Source of the DNA: CAVTJL01 sp963735065
GTDB lineage: Bacteria; Pseudomonadota; Alphaproteobacteria; Geminicoccales; Geminicoccaceae
Assembly: GCA_963735065.1 (NCBI GenBank)
Contig: CAVTJL010000001.1
Coordinates: forward strand, 2,170,001-2,234,000
Direction: 5' to 3'
Length of the DNA: 64,000 bases
Part shown: in pieces, positions 33,634 through 42,624 of the stretch
How positions within the stretch are numbered: position 1 is the stretch's first letter
How the letters are laid out: each line of letters starts with the position of its first letter
Notes under the pieces: generated by a model
Databases searched by the model: none
What the model was told of the DNA's origin: nothing
The model's input: the letters and a program-made list of their open reading frames with translations, nothing else
Made by a program: the position numbers and the translations under genes

Positions 33634-35280
33634 TTATCTATGCGGTGCCTGCGCCGGCGGTGTCAAGCCGCCGCTTGCGTTGGCGAAGCGCGGGTCGCGC
33701 CAACGGGCCGACCGACCCGCCGAGGGCGGTTGGAGCGGCGTCAGCATGACGAGACGGCCATCGCCGATCGGCCAGGTGGTGGCGAGGTCGAGCGTTCTGG
33801 CGAGCTCGCCCTCGAAGATTTCCTTGTCCGAGGCGGCCTTCAGGTTCGGCGCCGTGCCGAACGCGCGGTCGAGGATCGAGCGGTCGGCCAGAATCCGCCC
33901 GCCCTTGGCGGCCGTCGCCTGCACGCTCGTCGCCACGAGGTCGGCGACGCAGGCCGGCGCGTGCTCGCAGCGGCCGGGCGCATCGGGCGTGAACGCGACA
34001 TCCTCGACGGAGACCACCTCGATCGGCCGGCCGACGAGGTAGATCTCGTAGTAGAGCCCGGCGGACTTGGGCCCGGTGAGGATGAGGTCGCCGGGACGGG
34101 CCAGCTTCGCCGCCACGGCCGCATCCGCCACCATCGCGTTGGGCTTGCGCTCCGCCAGCGTGTGGAGGCCTGCTGCCACCAGCATCACCCCTAGGGTCCC
34201 GGCAAGCGCCAGCCGCGCGACGCGCCGTGGCGTCGTCCGCAGGGCGCCCTGCTCGCCCTCGCTCGGGCCGAGGCCGGCCAGCATGATCATGATCGGTATG
34301 CTCGGGCAGAGCCAGAACTCGCCGTTCCAGGGCGTCCACCAGGCCGTGAAGATGGCCGCCGGCACGAGCCAGGCGGCCATCGCGAGGAAGAGCCTGTGGC
34401 GCTCGGTCACGCGCCCCGGGGCCTCGACGAGGCGGGCGGCGATATAGATCATCAAGAACAGCGCCACGGCAGGTGCCAGCCTGATCGGGGCGAAGGCCAA
34501 GGCGAGGCCGAGCGCCGCCGCGACGAGGGTATGCACCGAGAGGTCGCTCTGGCCCCACAGGCCCATGTCGTAGTGGGCGTAGAGTGTCATCCAGTAGCTG
34601 ACGCCGCCGAGCCCGTGATAGCCCAGATGCCGGGCGATCACGAAGTAGAGCAGGCCGATCGCGGCGCCGGGCAGGACGAGATTGACGAGCAGCCTGAGGG
34701 CCAGCGGCCGCTCGTCGCGCGTCAGCAGCTCCCAGGCGAGGATGGCGGCGCCAAAGAAGATCGCCGTCTGATGAAAGCACATCGCCAAAAAGTAGGCCGA
34801 TGGCGTGAGCGCCGAGCGCCACCGGCTCGGTCTCGGGCCCACCAGGCTCAAGAGTGCCAGAAGAAGAAGGAGGGCAGTAAGGTTGTAAACCTCGATCTGT
34901 GTGCTGTAGGTGCGAAAGATCCGTAACATGCCGAAGAGAGCGGCCATCAGCAGGGCCGGCCCCGCGGCAAGCCTGAGCGTGCGGCACACCGCGTAGAAGG
35001 TGGCCACGGCGAGAAGGCTGATCGCCAGATTGGCCGCCTGCAGGGTGAGGAGATTGGCTGCCGCGTCACCCGGAGGGATCCGAAGGATCAGCAGGATGCC
35101 CCGCATGAGCGGGTTGTAGAGGATATGATGCGGGTTGAAGTATATCTTGTCGGGCGCCAGCGCCTCGAGCGCGTAGGTTAGCGAGTCGTAGCTCAACTCG
35201 TGCGAGAAGCCGAGTGCATAGATGACAAAAAGTCCAAGAAGGGAGGCGGGGAGAAGCAACCGCCCGTAGAGCCTGCTCAT
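33634..35280 (-). CDS. Multi-pass membrane protein, GT-C glycosyltransferase-like
   Basis: 548 aa with about 9-11 hydrophobic helices and a C-terminal soluble domain of about 170 residues, probably periplasmic. The first external loop after helix 1 has HELSYDSLTYALEAL and YFNPHHILYNPLMRG. An acidic residue in that loop and a His pair are typical of GT-C enzymes that use polyprenyl-phosphate sugars. I cannot name a family. It is divergent from the decaprenyl-phosphate-arabinose-like genes 209 bp away, which makes it a candidate user of that donor (inference). ATG 35280 has AGGA close upstream. Stop TAA at 33634. Confidence 0.75.
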   Translation of the reverse strand: MSRLYGRLLLPASLLGLFVIYALGFSHELSYDSLTYALEALAPDKIYFNPHHILYNPLMRGILLILRIPPGDAAANLLTLQAANLAISLLAVATFYAVCRTLRLAAGPALLMAALFGMLRIFRTYSTQIEVYNLTALLLLLALLSLVGPRPSRWRSALTPSAYFLAMCFHQTAIFFGAAILAWELLTRDERPLALRLLVNLVLPGAAIGLLYFVIARHLGYHGLGGVSYWMTLYAHYDMGLWGQSDLSVHTLVAAALGLALAFAPIRLAPAVALFLMIYIAARLVEAPGRVTERHRLFLAMAAWLVPAAIFTAWWTPWNGEFWLCPSIPIMIMLAGLGPSEGEQGALRTTPRRVARLALAGTLGVMLVAAGLHTLAERKPNAMVADAAVAAKLARPGDLILTGPKSAGLYYEIYLVGRPIEVVSVEDVAFTPDAPGRCEHAPACVADLVATSVQATAAKGGRILADRSILDRAFGTAPNLKAASDKEIFEGELARTLDLATTWPIGDGRLVMLTPLQPPSAGRSARWRDPRFANASGGLTPPAQAPHR

Positions 35281-35489
35281 TTCCTAGACATCGCGCAGTA
35301 GCGGCCGCAGCCGAGGGGCAAATGACACCGCGGATGTTACACCGGATCGAAGGGCTAGACTATCGTCACGCGCGGGGGGCCGATAACCGGCGCGTCATCC
35401 TGTCTCGTATCGCGCTGGCGCGCGATGCGCTCGACTAACGGCCAGCCCGTTGGTATTCCCCCGGCGACGCCACAGACGCGAGCATCGCT

Positions 35490-36359
35490 TTGGCCGCACG
35501 TCGAGCCGTCCTCGCCATTCTCCGACCCGAGCAGTGGGTCAAGAACGCCTTCGTCGCGGCACCCCTGTTCTTCACGCCTGCGGCGCTGAGTGCCGGCAAC
35601 CTCGGGCGGGTGGGGCTGGCGGTGCTCTGCTTCTGCCTGCTGGCCAGCGCCGTCTATGTCCTGAATGACTACACCGACCGCGAGGCCGACCGCCTCCATC
35701 CGGAAAAGCTCCATCGCCCGCTCGCGTCGGGCGCCCTCGGCGTCCGCAACGCCTTCATGCTGCTGGCGGCGCTCGTCCTCGCCGGCGGCGGCCTCGCGAT
35801 CGTGCTGGGCTGGAGCTTCCTCCTCGTCGCGGCGCTGTACCTCGCCCTCAATCTCGCCTACTCGCTGGGCCTCAAGCGCGTCGCCATCCTCGACGTCATG
35901 ATCGTGGCCGCCGGCTTCGTGCTCAGGGTCCAGGGCGGCGCCGCGGTCATCGGCGTCGATCCCAGCGCCTGGATCGTGATCGCCACGGGCCTCCTCGCCC
36001 TCTTCCTCGCCCTCGCCAAAAGGCGTGACGACATCACCCGCAACCTCGCCAGCAGCCACCGCGCCAGCCTCGCCGGCTACAACAAGCCCTTTCTCGACGC
36101 CGCCGTCGTGATGACCCTGGCCGGCCTGCTCGTCGCCTATCTCATCTACACCACCGACACCACGGTGATGCAGCGGCTGGGGACCACCCAGCTCTTCTAT
36201 ACCGCCCCCTTCGTCGTGGCCGGCATCCTCCGCTATCTGCAGCTCATCTTCGTCGAGGAGCGCTCGGGATCGCCCACCTCGATCGCTCTCGGCGATCGTT
36301 TCATCATCTGCGCCGTTGTCGGCTGGCTCGTCACCTTCGCGTTGCTGATCTATGGCTAG
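35490..36359 (+). CDS. UbiA-family prenyltransferase, decaprenyl-phosphate phosphoribosyltransferase-like
   Basis: 289 aa, about eight membrane helices. Motif 1 is NDYTDREAD (59-67), where the prenyl-phosphate and Mg bind, and motif 2 ends in KRRDD. The sequence has the Rv3806c/NoeC flavour rather than UbiA or heme-O synthase: RPEQWVKNAFVAAPLFF, YVLNDYTDREADRLHPEKLH and RPLASGALGVRNA. Such enzymes transfer 5-phosphoribose from PRPP to a polyprenyl phosphate, the first step to the arabinofuranosyl donor. The start is TTG at 35490, with no upstream alternative in frame. The stop overlaps the next gene by 8 bp. Confidence 0.85.
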   Translation: MAARRAVLAILRPEQWVKNAFVAAPLFFTPAALSAGNLGRVGLAVLCFCLLASAVYVLNDYTDREADRLHPEKLHRPLASGALGVRNAFMLLAALVLAGGGLAIVLGWSFLLVAALYLALNLAYSLGLKRVAILDVMIVAAGFVLRVQGGAAVIGVDPSAWIVIATGLLALFLALAKRRDDITRNLASSHRASLAGYNKPFLDAAVVMTLAGLLVAYLIYTTDTTVMQRLGTTQLFYTAPFVVAGILRYLQLIFVEERSGSPTSIALGDRFIICAVVGWLVTFALLIYG

Positions 36360-37368
36360 CCCCGGCCGGCGCGCGCAGGACGGCCCGGGCCTCGCCCACA
36401 GCATGCGGCGCGCCGGGCGCTGGCTCGTCATCTCGGCCGTTCTCTTCGTGGCCCTCCTGGTCGCGGGCGGCATCGCCTCCGGCGGCGGCCACGACGTGCT
36501 CCACCTGCTGGGCCGGCTGGGCCCGGCATCGGTCGGGGCCCTGCTCGGCCTGTCGCTCCTCAACTACGCCGCCCGCGCGCTGCGCTGGCATCTCTTCAGC
36601 CGGCGCGTCGGGGTCGAGCTGTCGCTGGGCCGGGATGCGCTCTACTTCGTCGCCGGCTTCGCCCTCACCGTGACACCCGGCAAGCTCGGCGAGGCGCTCA
36701 GGCTCTGGCTCCTGCGGCGCGGCCACGGCTATCGCTACGAGCGCACGGCGAGCCTTCTCGTCGCCGACCGGCTCAGCGACTTCGCCGGCATCGCCTTTCT
36801 TTGCGTCGTGGGTGCCGCGAGCTTCGCGGATCGGCTCGCCGGCGCGGTGGCGGCCCTCCTGCTCGTCGCCGCCGCCACGGTCGTCCTGCTCAATCTCCGG
36901 CTGACCCTGCGGCTGGTCAACGCCGCCTACGCCAGGGTCGGGCGCTGGCCCAGGCTCTTCGCCAGGCTCAGGACCATGCTGCGTGCCCTGGCGCGGCTCG
37001 CCTCCTGGCGCGTCTACGGGCTGGGTCTCGTCCTGGCGGTGCTGGGCTGGCTCGCCGAGGCGACGGCGCTCCACCTCCTCCTGCGCGTGCTCGGGGCCCA
37101 TGCCACCCTGATGCAGGCCGTCTTCGTCTTCACCTTCTCGATGCTGGTCGGCGCCGTGGCGATGCTGCCGGGCGGCCTGGGCGGCACGGAGGTCAGCATG
37201 GCAGCGCTGCTCGTGGCGCTGGGCGTGCAGCTCGACATCGCCATCGCCGCCACCGCCGTCATCCGCGCCACCACCCTGTGGTTCGCCGTGGGCCTGGGCT
37301 TCCTCGCCCTGCCGCTGGCCCTGCGTGCCGCCGGGCAGCCGCCCCTGATCGGGGCACGGGCCGCCTGA
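36352..37368 (+). CDS. UPF0104/lysylphosphatidylglycerol-synthase-TM-like integral membrane protein
   Basis: 338 aa with about eight membrane helices. Family features are LNYAARALRWHLFSRRVG, FALTVTPGKLGEALRLWLL, LVADRLSDFAG and VGAVAMLPGGLGGTEVSMAA. Members include flippase domains and putative lipid-linked sugar transporters. Between the polyprenyl phosphoribosyltransferase and DprE1-like genes, a role in flipping the lipid-linked sugar is a reasonable guess. It overlaps the UbiA gene by 8 bp and the DprE1-like gene by one base (TGATG). Confidence 0.85.
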   Translation: MASPGRRAQDGPGLAHSMRRAGRWLVISAVLFVALLVAGGIASGGGHDVLHLLGRLGPASVGALLGLSLLNYAARALRWHLFSRRVGVELSLGRDALYFVAGFALTVTPGKLGEALRLWLLRRGHGYRYERTASLLVADRLSDFAGIAFLCVVGAASFADRLAGAVAALLLVAAATVVLLNLRLTLRLVNAAYARVGRWPRLFARLRTMLRALARLASWRVYGLGLVLAVLGWLAEATALHLLLRVLGAHATLMQAVFVFTFSMLVGAVAMLPGGLGGTEVSMAALLVALGVQLDIAIAATAVIRATTLWFAVGLGFLALPLALRAAGQPPLIGARAA

Positions 37369-38714
37369 TGGCGTGGCGTCCTCTCACCCTCGCGGGCTGG
37401 GGCAGGATCGGTCCGAGCGACGCGCTGGTCGCCAGGCCCGAGCGCCTGGCCGAGGCGCTGCGTGCCATGACCGACAGCGATGGGCAGCGCCTCATCGCCC
37501 GCGGCGCCGGCCGCAGCTACGGCGATGCCGCGCAGAACGGGGACGGCCGCGTCCTGCTCACCACGCGCCTCGATCGCCTGCTGGCCTTCGACGAGGCGGC
37601 GGGCGAGCTCGTGGCCGAGCCCGGCGTCACCTTCGCCGATCTTTTGGACGTTTTCCTGCCCCGCGGCTTCCTGGCCCCGGTGACCCCCGGCACCGCCTTC
37701 GCCACGCTGGGCGGCGGGGTCGCCGCCGACGTGCACGGCAAGAACCACGAGAGCGCCGGCAGCCTCGGCCGCCACATCCGCTGGCTCGACCTTTTGTTGC
37801 CGTCGGGCGAGCTGGTGCGCATCTCGCCCACCGAGCGCCCCGACCTCTTCGCCGCGACGGTAGGCGGCATGGGGCTCACCGGGATCGTGCTCGCCGTCTG
37901 CCTCAGGCTGCAGCGCGTGCCCTCGAACGCCGTGGTGCTGCGCGAGGAGCGGATCTCGGGCCTCGACGCCTTTCTCGACCGGCTCGCGACGGAGGGTCCC
38001 CGCGCCGGCTTCTCCGTCGGCTGGATCGACGCCCTTGCCACCGGCAGTGCCCTCGGCCGCGGCATCCTCGAGCTGGCCGAGCCCGCGGCGCAAGGCGTCG
38101 ACGCGAAGCCGCCGCGCCAGCGCAGCGTGCCGATCGACTTCCCGGGCCTCGCGCTCAGCAGCTGGAGCGTGCGCGCCTTCAACGAGGTCTACTGGCGCCG
38201 CGTGCCACTTGCCGGACGCACGAGAACGGTGGGTTTCCGCCAGTTCCTCTACCCGCTCGACGCCGTCTCGGGCTGGAACCGCATCTACGGCAAGCGCGGC
38301 TTCCGCCAGCTCCAATGCGTCGTGCCGAAGGCCGAGGGAGCGGCGGCGCTGCGCCGGCTGCTCGAGACCACCTCCCGTGCCGGCCGCGCCTCCTTCCTCG
38401 CCGTGCTGAAGGCCATGGGCGAGGAGGGCTTCGGCCATCTCTCCTTCCCGATGCCCGGCTACACCCTGGCGCTCGACATCCCCGAGCGGCCGGGCACAGC
38501 CGAGCTGATGCGCGAGCTCGAGACGATCACCCTCGACCATGGCGGGCGCATCTACCTCGCCAAGGACAGCTGCCTCACGCCCGAGGGCTTTGCCCGCATG
38601 TATCCCCGGCTGGACGAGTTCCGGCGTGTGCTCGAGGAGGTCGACCCCGAGGCCAGGCTCTCCTCCGACCTCGCCCGCCGGCTGCGCATCCGCGAGACCA
38701 GCGATGGCCGCTGA
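37368..38714 (+). CDS. DprE1-like FAD oxidoreductase (decaprenylphosphoryl-ribose 2'-oxidase type)
   Basis: 448 aa, VAO-type flavoprotein. The FAD part has IARGAGRSYGDAAQN, LVAEPGVTFADLLDVFLPRG, FLAPVTPGTAFATLGGGVAA and DVHGKNHESAGSLGRH. The C-terminus aligns with mycobacterial DprE1 around the catalytic Lys (YLAKDSCLTPEGFARMYPRL; Mtb reads TAKDSR...FHAMYPRVD). Where Mtb DprE1 has the benzothiazinone-reactive Cys387 in its NICVDF or NVCVDF segment, this protein reads TLALDI, with Ala at the Cys position. It would oxidise the 2' hydroxyl of polyprenyl-phosphoryl ribose. The ATG shares a base with the previous stop. Confidence 0.88.
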   Translation: MAWRPLTLAGWGRIGPSDALVARPERLAEALRAMTDSDGQRLIARGAGRSYGDAAQNGDGRVLLTTRLDRLLAFDEAAGELVAEPGVTFADLLDVFLPRGFLAPVTPGTAFATLGGGVAADVHGKNHESAGSLGRHIRWLDLLLPSGELVRISPTERPDLFAATVGGMGLTGIVLAVCLRLQRVPSNAVVLREERISGLDAFLDRLATEGPRAGFSVGWIDALATGSALGRGILELAEPAAQGVDAKPPRQRSVPIDFPGLALSSWSVRAFNEVYWRRVPLAGRTRTVGFRQFLYPLDAVSGWNRIYGKRGFRQLQCVVPKAEGAAALRRLLETTSRAGRASFLAVLKAMGEEGFGHLSFPMPGYTLALDIPERPGTAELMRELETITLDHGGRIYLAKDSCLTPEGFARMYPRLDEFRRVLEEVDPEARLSSDLARRLRIRETSDGR

Positions 38715-39444
38715 GACCTGGCTCGTCCTGGGCGCCTCCTCGGCCATCGCCCGCGCCTTCGCGCAGGAGGCAGCACGCCAGGGAGCCGACCTGCTCCTCG
38801 CCGGCCGCGACCTGGACGACCTCCAGCGCACCGCGGACGATATCGCCCTTCGCACCGGCTGCAGGGTCGAGGCTCTTTCCTTCGACGCCGCAGCCCTCGA
38901 CACGCACGCCGCCTTCGCCGAGCGCTGCCGCCAGCCCGGGCGCGAGCTCAGCCTCTTCCTCGCCTTCGGCACCATGCCGCCGCAGGAGGCGATGGAGCGC
39001 GACGTCGGCATGGCCCGGGCGATGATCGAGACCAACTATGTGGGCGCCGTCTCGGTGATCGCGCACCTCGTCCCGATCCTCGAGGCGCAGCGGGGCGGGC
39101 GCATCGTCGTCGTCGGCTCCGTCGCCGGCGACCGCGGCCGCCGCAAGAATTTCTTGTACGGCTCGACCAAGGCGGCGCTCCACACCTACCTCTCGGGGCT
39201 GCGGGCACGGCTCTGGGAGTCGGGCGTGCGCGTCGTCACGGTCAAGCCCGGCTTCGTCGACACCGCCATGGTCTGGGGCCCCGAGGCGCCGCCCTTCGCA
39301 GCCTCCCCCGAGGCCTGCGCCCGTGCCATCTGGCGCGGCGCCCGCAAGGGCAGCGCCGTGCTCTACGTGCCGGGCTTCTGGCGCTGGATCATGCTCGTCA
39401 TCAAGCTGATGCCCGAGACCATCCTCCGCCGCCTGCCGATCTGA
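38704..39444 (+). CDS. DprE2-like short-chain dehydrogenase (decaprenylphosphoryl-keto-arabinose reductase type)
   Basis: 246 aa Rossmann SDR. The nucleotide loop is VLGASSAIARAFAQEAARQG, the catalytic Tyr and Lys are in FLYGSTKAALHTYLSGLR, and the substrate loop begins VKPGFVDTAMVWG. The C-terminal amphipathic segment (WRWIMLVIKLMPETILRRL) probably docks the enzyme to the membrane, as in DprE2. It would reduce the 2'-keto intermediate made by DprE1 to the arabino epimer. It overlaps the DprE1-like gene by 11 bp and ends the operon, converging on the LysR gene 10 bp away. Confidence 0.87.
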   Translation: MAAETWLVLGASSAIARAFAQEAARQGADLLLAGRDLDDLQRTADDIALRTGCRVEALSFDAAALDTHAAFAERCRQPGRELSLFLAFGTMPPQEAMERDVGMARAMIETNYVGAVSVIAHLVPILEAQRGGRIVVVGSVAGDRGRRKNFLYGSTKAALHTYLSGLRARLWESGVRVVTVKPGFVDTAMVWGPEAPPFAASPEACARAIWRGARKGSAVLYVPGFWRWIMLVIKLMPETILRRLPI

Positions 39445-39454
39445 GCGCGGGGGC

Positions 39455-40388
39455 TCACCGCCCCGCATCCGCCTTCTCGATCCCCGGCAGCCGTGCCGTC
39501 TCCTCGGCCAGGAAGTCGATCAGCAGCCGCACCCGCGCGATGCCCGCCCGCTCGGGCACGATCAGCATGCTCAAGGGCACGCTGGACGGCGCATGGTCCG
39601 GCAGCAGGACCTCGAGCCGGCCGTCCTCGAGAAGATCCTCGACGAGCCAGCGATGGGCCGGCCCGATGCCGCGCCCTGCGATGAAGGCCTCCCGCGCGGC
39701 CAGACCGTGATCGACGCGAAGGGAGCCTCCCACGGGAATGGCGTGGCGACTCGCCGCCCGGCCCCTCGAGTGACAAAAAATCGCTGCCGGCGATGTTCGA
39801 CATCCGGACGACCTCGTGCGCCGCCAGCTCCTGCGGCGTCGAGGGTCGTCCGTGTGCCGCGAGGTAGCCCGGCGACGCGACCAGCAGCCGCCGGCTCCGC
39901 CCGAGCGGCCGGAGCTTCATCGTGCTGTCGGCGAGCGGCCCCAGGCGCAACGCGATGTCGACGCCCTCGCGCACGAGATCGATCCGCTCGTCCGTCAGCC
40001 CGAGGTCGACATGGATGTCGGGGTGGCGGTCCTGGAACAGGAAGATCAGTCGGGCGATGTGCAGCACGCCCAGCGCCGCGGTGCAGGAGACGCGGATCGT
40101 TCCCACCGGCGCGCCGCCAGCGCCGCGAGCCTCCTCGCCCGCCTGCTCGACGAGGCGGAGAACCTGGGTGCAGCTCGCATAGTACCGGCTGCCCTCGTCG
40201 GTCAGGGTGACGCGCCGCGTGGTGCGGGCGAGCAAAGGCGCTCCCACCGCATCCTCCAGCTCCTGCAGCTGCCGGCTGACCGTCGACTGCCCGGTCCCCA
40301 GCTCGCGCGCCACGGCCGACAGGCTGCCGCGCTCCGCCACGCGGACGAAGGTGCGCATCCGCTCCAGCGTGACCCGCGATCTATCCAT
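39455..40388 (-). CDS. LysR-type transcriptional regulator, one apparent frameshift
   Basis: About 310 aa once one base near 39745-39765 is removed. The N-terminal HTH (MRTFVRVAERGSLSAVAREL, GTGQSTVSRQLQELEDAVGA) and most of the effector domain (RVSCTAALGVLHIARLIFLF to SDFLSLEGPGGE) are in one frame. The last 90 residues (GGSLRVDHGLAAREAFIAGR to the stop) are in the next. The match to the YafC/DsdC-like LysR pattern is good across the junction. It is divergent from the quinone reductase gene, its likely target, with a palindrome between them. ATG 40388 is supported by the HTH position. Confidence 0.85.
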
Positions 40389-40403
40389 TTCCCGGCACTA
40401 TCC

Positions 40404-40429
40404 TATCCATTACCCATGGATACCGGGTA
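40404..40429. promoter_or_regulatory. Nested palindromes, probable LysR operator
   Basis: TATCCAT-N5-ATGGATA (40404-40422) is a perfect 7-bp inverted repeat. It overlaps a second, TACCC-N9-GGGTA (40411-40429). Another TATCCAT lies at 40382-40388, over the LysR start codon. Regularly spaced half-sites between LysR and its divergent target fit the two-site binding of LysR regulators. Confidence 0.55.
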
Positions 40430-40485
40430 GATCGCCCGCCGCCTACTCTTCCAGTCGTCTTTTTCGGCTGACTGGAGGCCATGCC

Positions 40486-41284
40486 ATGAAAGTCCTGCTC
40501 GTCTTCGCCCACCCCGAGCCGCGCTCGCTTGCGGGCTCGCTCAAGGACGTCGCCGTCCACGCGCTCGAGGCGGCGGGTCACGAGGTCCGGGTCTCCGACC
40601 TCTACGCCATGGGCTGGAAATCCGAGATCGATCGCTCGGATTTCTTCTTCGCTTGCGCCCGGCGAGCGGCTGCGCGTGGCCGAGGCTTCAGCCGCGGGCT
40701 TCGCCGCCGGCACCCTCACGGAGGACGTCAGGGCCGAGCAGGAAAAGCTCTTATGGGCCGACGCGCTGATCCTCCAGTTTCCGCTCTGGTGGTACGCGAT
40801 GCCGGCGATCCTCAAAGGCTGGGTCGATCGCGTCTATGCCTACGGCTTCGCCTACGGCGTGGGCGAGCACAGCGACAGGCACTGGGGCGACCGCTTCGGC
40901 GAGGGCACGCTCGTCGGCCGGCGCGCCATGCTGATCGTGACGGCAGGCGGCTGGGAACCGCACTACGCGCCGCGCGGGATCAACGGCCCGATCGACGACC
41001 TTCTGTTCCCGATCAACCACGGCATTCTCCACTATCCGGGCTTCGACGTGCTGCCGCCCTTCGTCGCCTACCGGGTCGACCGGCTCGACGACGCAGCCTT
41101 CGAGGCCCTGGCCGACCGCCTGCGCGAGCGCATGCGCACCCTGGCGACGACCACGCCCATCCCCTACCGCCGCCAGAACGGCGGCGACTATCTCATCCCG
41201 AGCCTCGAGCTCCGCCCCGAGCTGGGCGAGCCCGGCGCCACGGGCTTTTCCCTCCACCGCCGCGCTGCGGACACGACGTCCTAG
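40486..41284 (+). CDS. Flavodoxin-fold NAD(P)H:quinone reductase, one apparent frameshift
   Basis: About 265 aa after removing one base at about 40640-40652 (a TTCTTCTTC run). The first part is MKVLLVFAHPEPRSLAGSLK to SEIDRSDFF. The second frame continues APGERLRVAEASAAGFAAGT, then ILQFPLWWYAMPAILKGWVD, RVYAYGFAYGVG and LIVTAGGWEPHYAPRG. These are the FMN-binding and dimer motifs of the NQO1/MdaB/YabF family. It reduces quinones or electrophiles by two electrons. The ATG at 40486 has GGAGG 8 bp upstream. The stop overlaps the convergent DUF2278 remnant in a CTAG. Confidence 0.85.
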
Positions 41285-41580
41285 AAGACGATCGTCCATC
41301 CCTCGACCGAGGCGTCCTCGGCCGTGTAGGCCACGCCGTCCACCTTGAGCCCGCCCGCGTCCACGAGCGTGATGGCCCCGCCCTTGTTGCCGAGCGCCAG
41401 CGGCGGGCGGATCGGCACGGCCAGCGTCGCCCCCGCCGCGATCGTGCCCTCGAGGGCCTGCCTGTGCTCGGCCCGGTCGATCAGGCCCCAGCCGGCGAGG
41501 TCGATGGGCTCGGGCGTGGCGTTCAGGAGCGTGACCGCCTCCACGCGCGGTCCGGTTCCCATCGAGTTGCTCAGCGCCAT
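41281..41580 (-). pseudogene. Remnant of a DUF2278 (YukJ-like) protein, C-terminal lamin-tail-like domain only
   Basis: Residues after MGTGPRVEAVTLLNATPEPI match the C-terminal domain of DUF2278 proteins: DLAGWGLIDRAEHRQALEG, LALGNKGGAITLVDAGGLKV and the terminal EGWTIVF. Full family members are over 200 aa, with an N-terminal domain that is missing here. The fragment begins about 30 bp from the lower-GC region, so the rest was probably lost when that DNA arrived. An in-frame ATG at 41643 adds a short unrelated N-terminus without a ribosome-binding site. It could still be a free-standing lamin-tail domain. Confidence 0.5.
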
Positions 41581-41649
41581 AGGAGCGGCTTCAAGTGCGC
41601 CGCAGACGGACGCAACTACCCTGCCGCTACGAGGCGCAGTCATGGGGAT

Positions 41650-42624
41650 TCATGGACGACCTTGCTTCGACCCATCCGACCCTCCGTCAGCTTCTGAAGG
41701 CTCCGTCTTGGGGCTTGGTGTGGTGGCCGAGCTTGAAGGGAGATCCGACTTCTCGACGCCACGGGCATGCTCGGAAGCGGGGCTACTGACCAGCCTTTGG
41801 ACTGAGGCTGGAAGATATTGATATACGGTATGCTTCACGGGATCGCTCGTTAGCGTTATGGGAGTCAGCGCGAATAACGCGGCCACCACGGCACTCTTTC
41901 GATCTTTGGGAATCCTCTCAAGAAACGCACCGACCCACGTCGATCTTACGCTGACGAGGCCCTCGAAAATGAGCGGATTGCCAAGACTTGGTGCAACCTT
42001 CTGGGCAATTAGTTCGACGGTGCAAACGCCAACGGAACGACCGGAAAGCCTGAACCTCCAGACTCCTGGCGCATCCGACGTGTCGCGTTCGGAGTTTTCG
42101 AAAAGACTTTGTATATCGAGTAGATTTTTGTCGACCTTTCCTAAGGAGACAGACGTACGATCGCCCACATCAAGCGATCTCGTCCATGAGGGCAGGGGAA
42201 GGCCTGAGCGATGTTTGGATACCGTCTCGTATCGGCGTGAGACCCGCACTTCGACAGTGGCTGACTCGCGCGTACTAAGTGCCTTCGGCATATTCCAGCT
42301 TATGACACCTTGTCCAGGTGCTGGCTCGGTTTTACCTCCCGCGGCCTTCGCCAACAGGTCGACAACAAAGCGTGCCACCGACCCGAGGGAGACGGCATCC
42401 CGCGAGTTGATCGTAGCGAAGCCATAACCAAGAAGGTAGCCGGTAAGCGCTAATAGTAGACGTGCGAAACAATGAAGTATGTAGTCTTTAATATTAGGCA
42501 GTAATATAGAAAAGATTAGCCATCCAACAGATAAAATGAGTACCGCCCAGGATATAACTACGACAAGAGTCATCACATGAGAGGAGGCTAAGAGAACTGC
42601 TGACGTTTCCATTGGCGCCCTCAT
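41650..42624 (-). CDS. Membrane protein of unknown function in a lower-GC island
   Basis: 324 aa from ATG 42624; ATG 42612, with GAGG 6-7 bp upstream, is as likely. Two N-terminal membrane helices are clear (VMTLVVVISWAVLILSVGWL; ILHCFARLLLALTGYLLGYG). A soluble beta-rich domain of about 190 residues follows (ISWNMPKALSTRESATVEVR, GVWRFRLSGRSVGVCTVELI) and then a third hydrophobic segment (SAVVAALFALTPITL) before a Ser-rich tail. Codon use is much less GC-rich than its neighbours, which suggests recent transfer. I cannot assign a family. The 250 bp upstream of the start (42625-42874) hold nothing I recognise. Confidence 0.7.
   Translation of the reverse strand: MRAPMETSAVLLASSHVMTLVVVISWAVLILSVGWLIFSILLPNIKDYILHCFARLLLALTGYLLGYGFATINSRDAVSLGSVARFVVDLLAKAAGGKTEPAPGQGVISWNMPKALSTRESATVEVRVSRRYETVSKHRSGLPLPSWTRSLDVGDRTSVSLGKVDKNLLDIQSLFENSERDTSDAPGVWRFRLSGRSVGVCTVELIAQKVAPSLGNPLIFEGLVSVRSTWVGAFLERIPKDRKSAVVAALFALTPITLTSDPVKHTVYQYLPASVQRLVSSPASEHARGVEKSDLPSSSATTPSPKTEPSEADGGSDGSKQGRP

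Noticed and set aside
33601..33640. AT-rich repeats (AGTTTAGTTTAG) as a defined operator for the dha operon
   Set aside because: A short direct repeat without symmetry or clear -35/-10; too weak to list as a site.
39775..39780. Run of six A as the site of the LysR frameshift
   Set aside because: The reading frame is continuous through it (GSDFLSLEG); the break lies further on, in the GC-rich stretch around 39745-39765.
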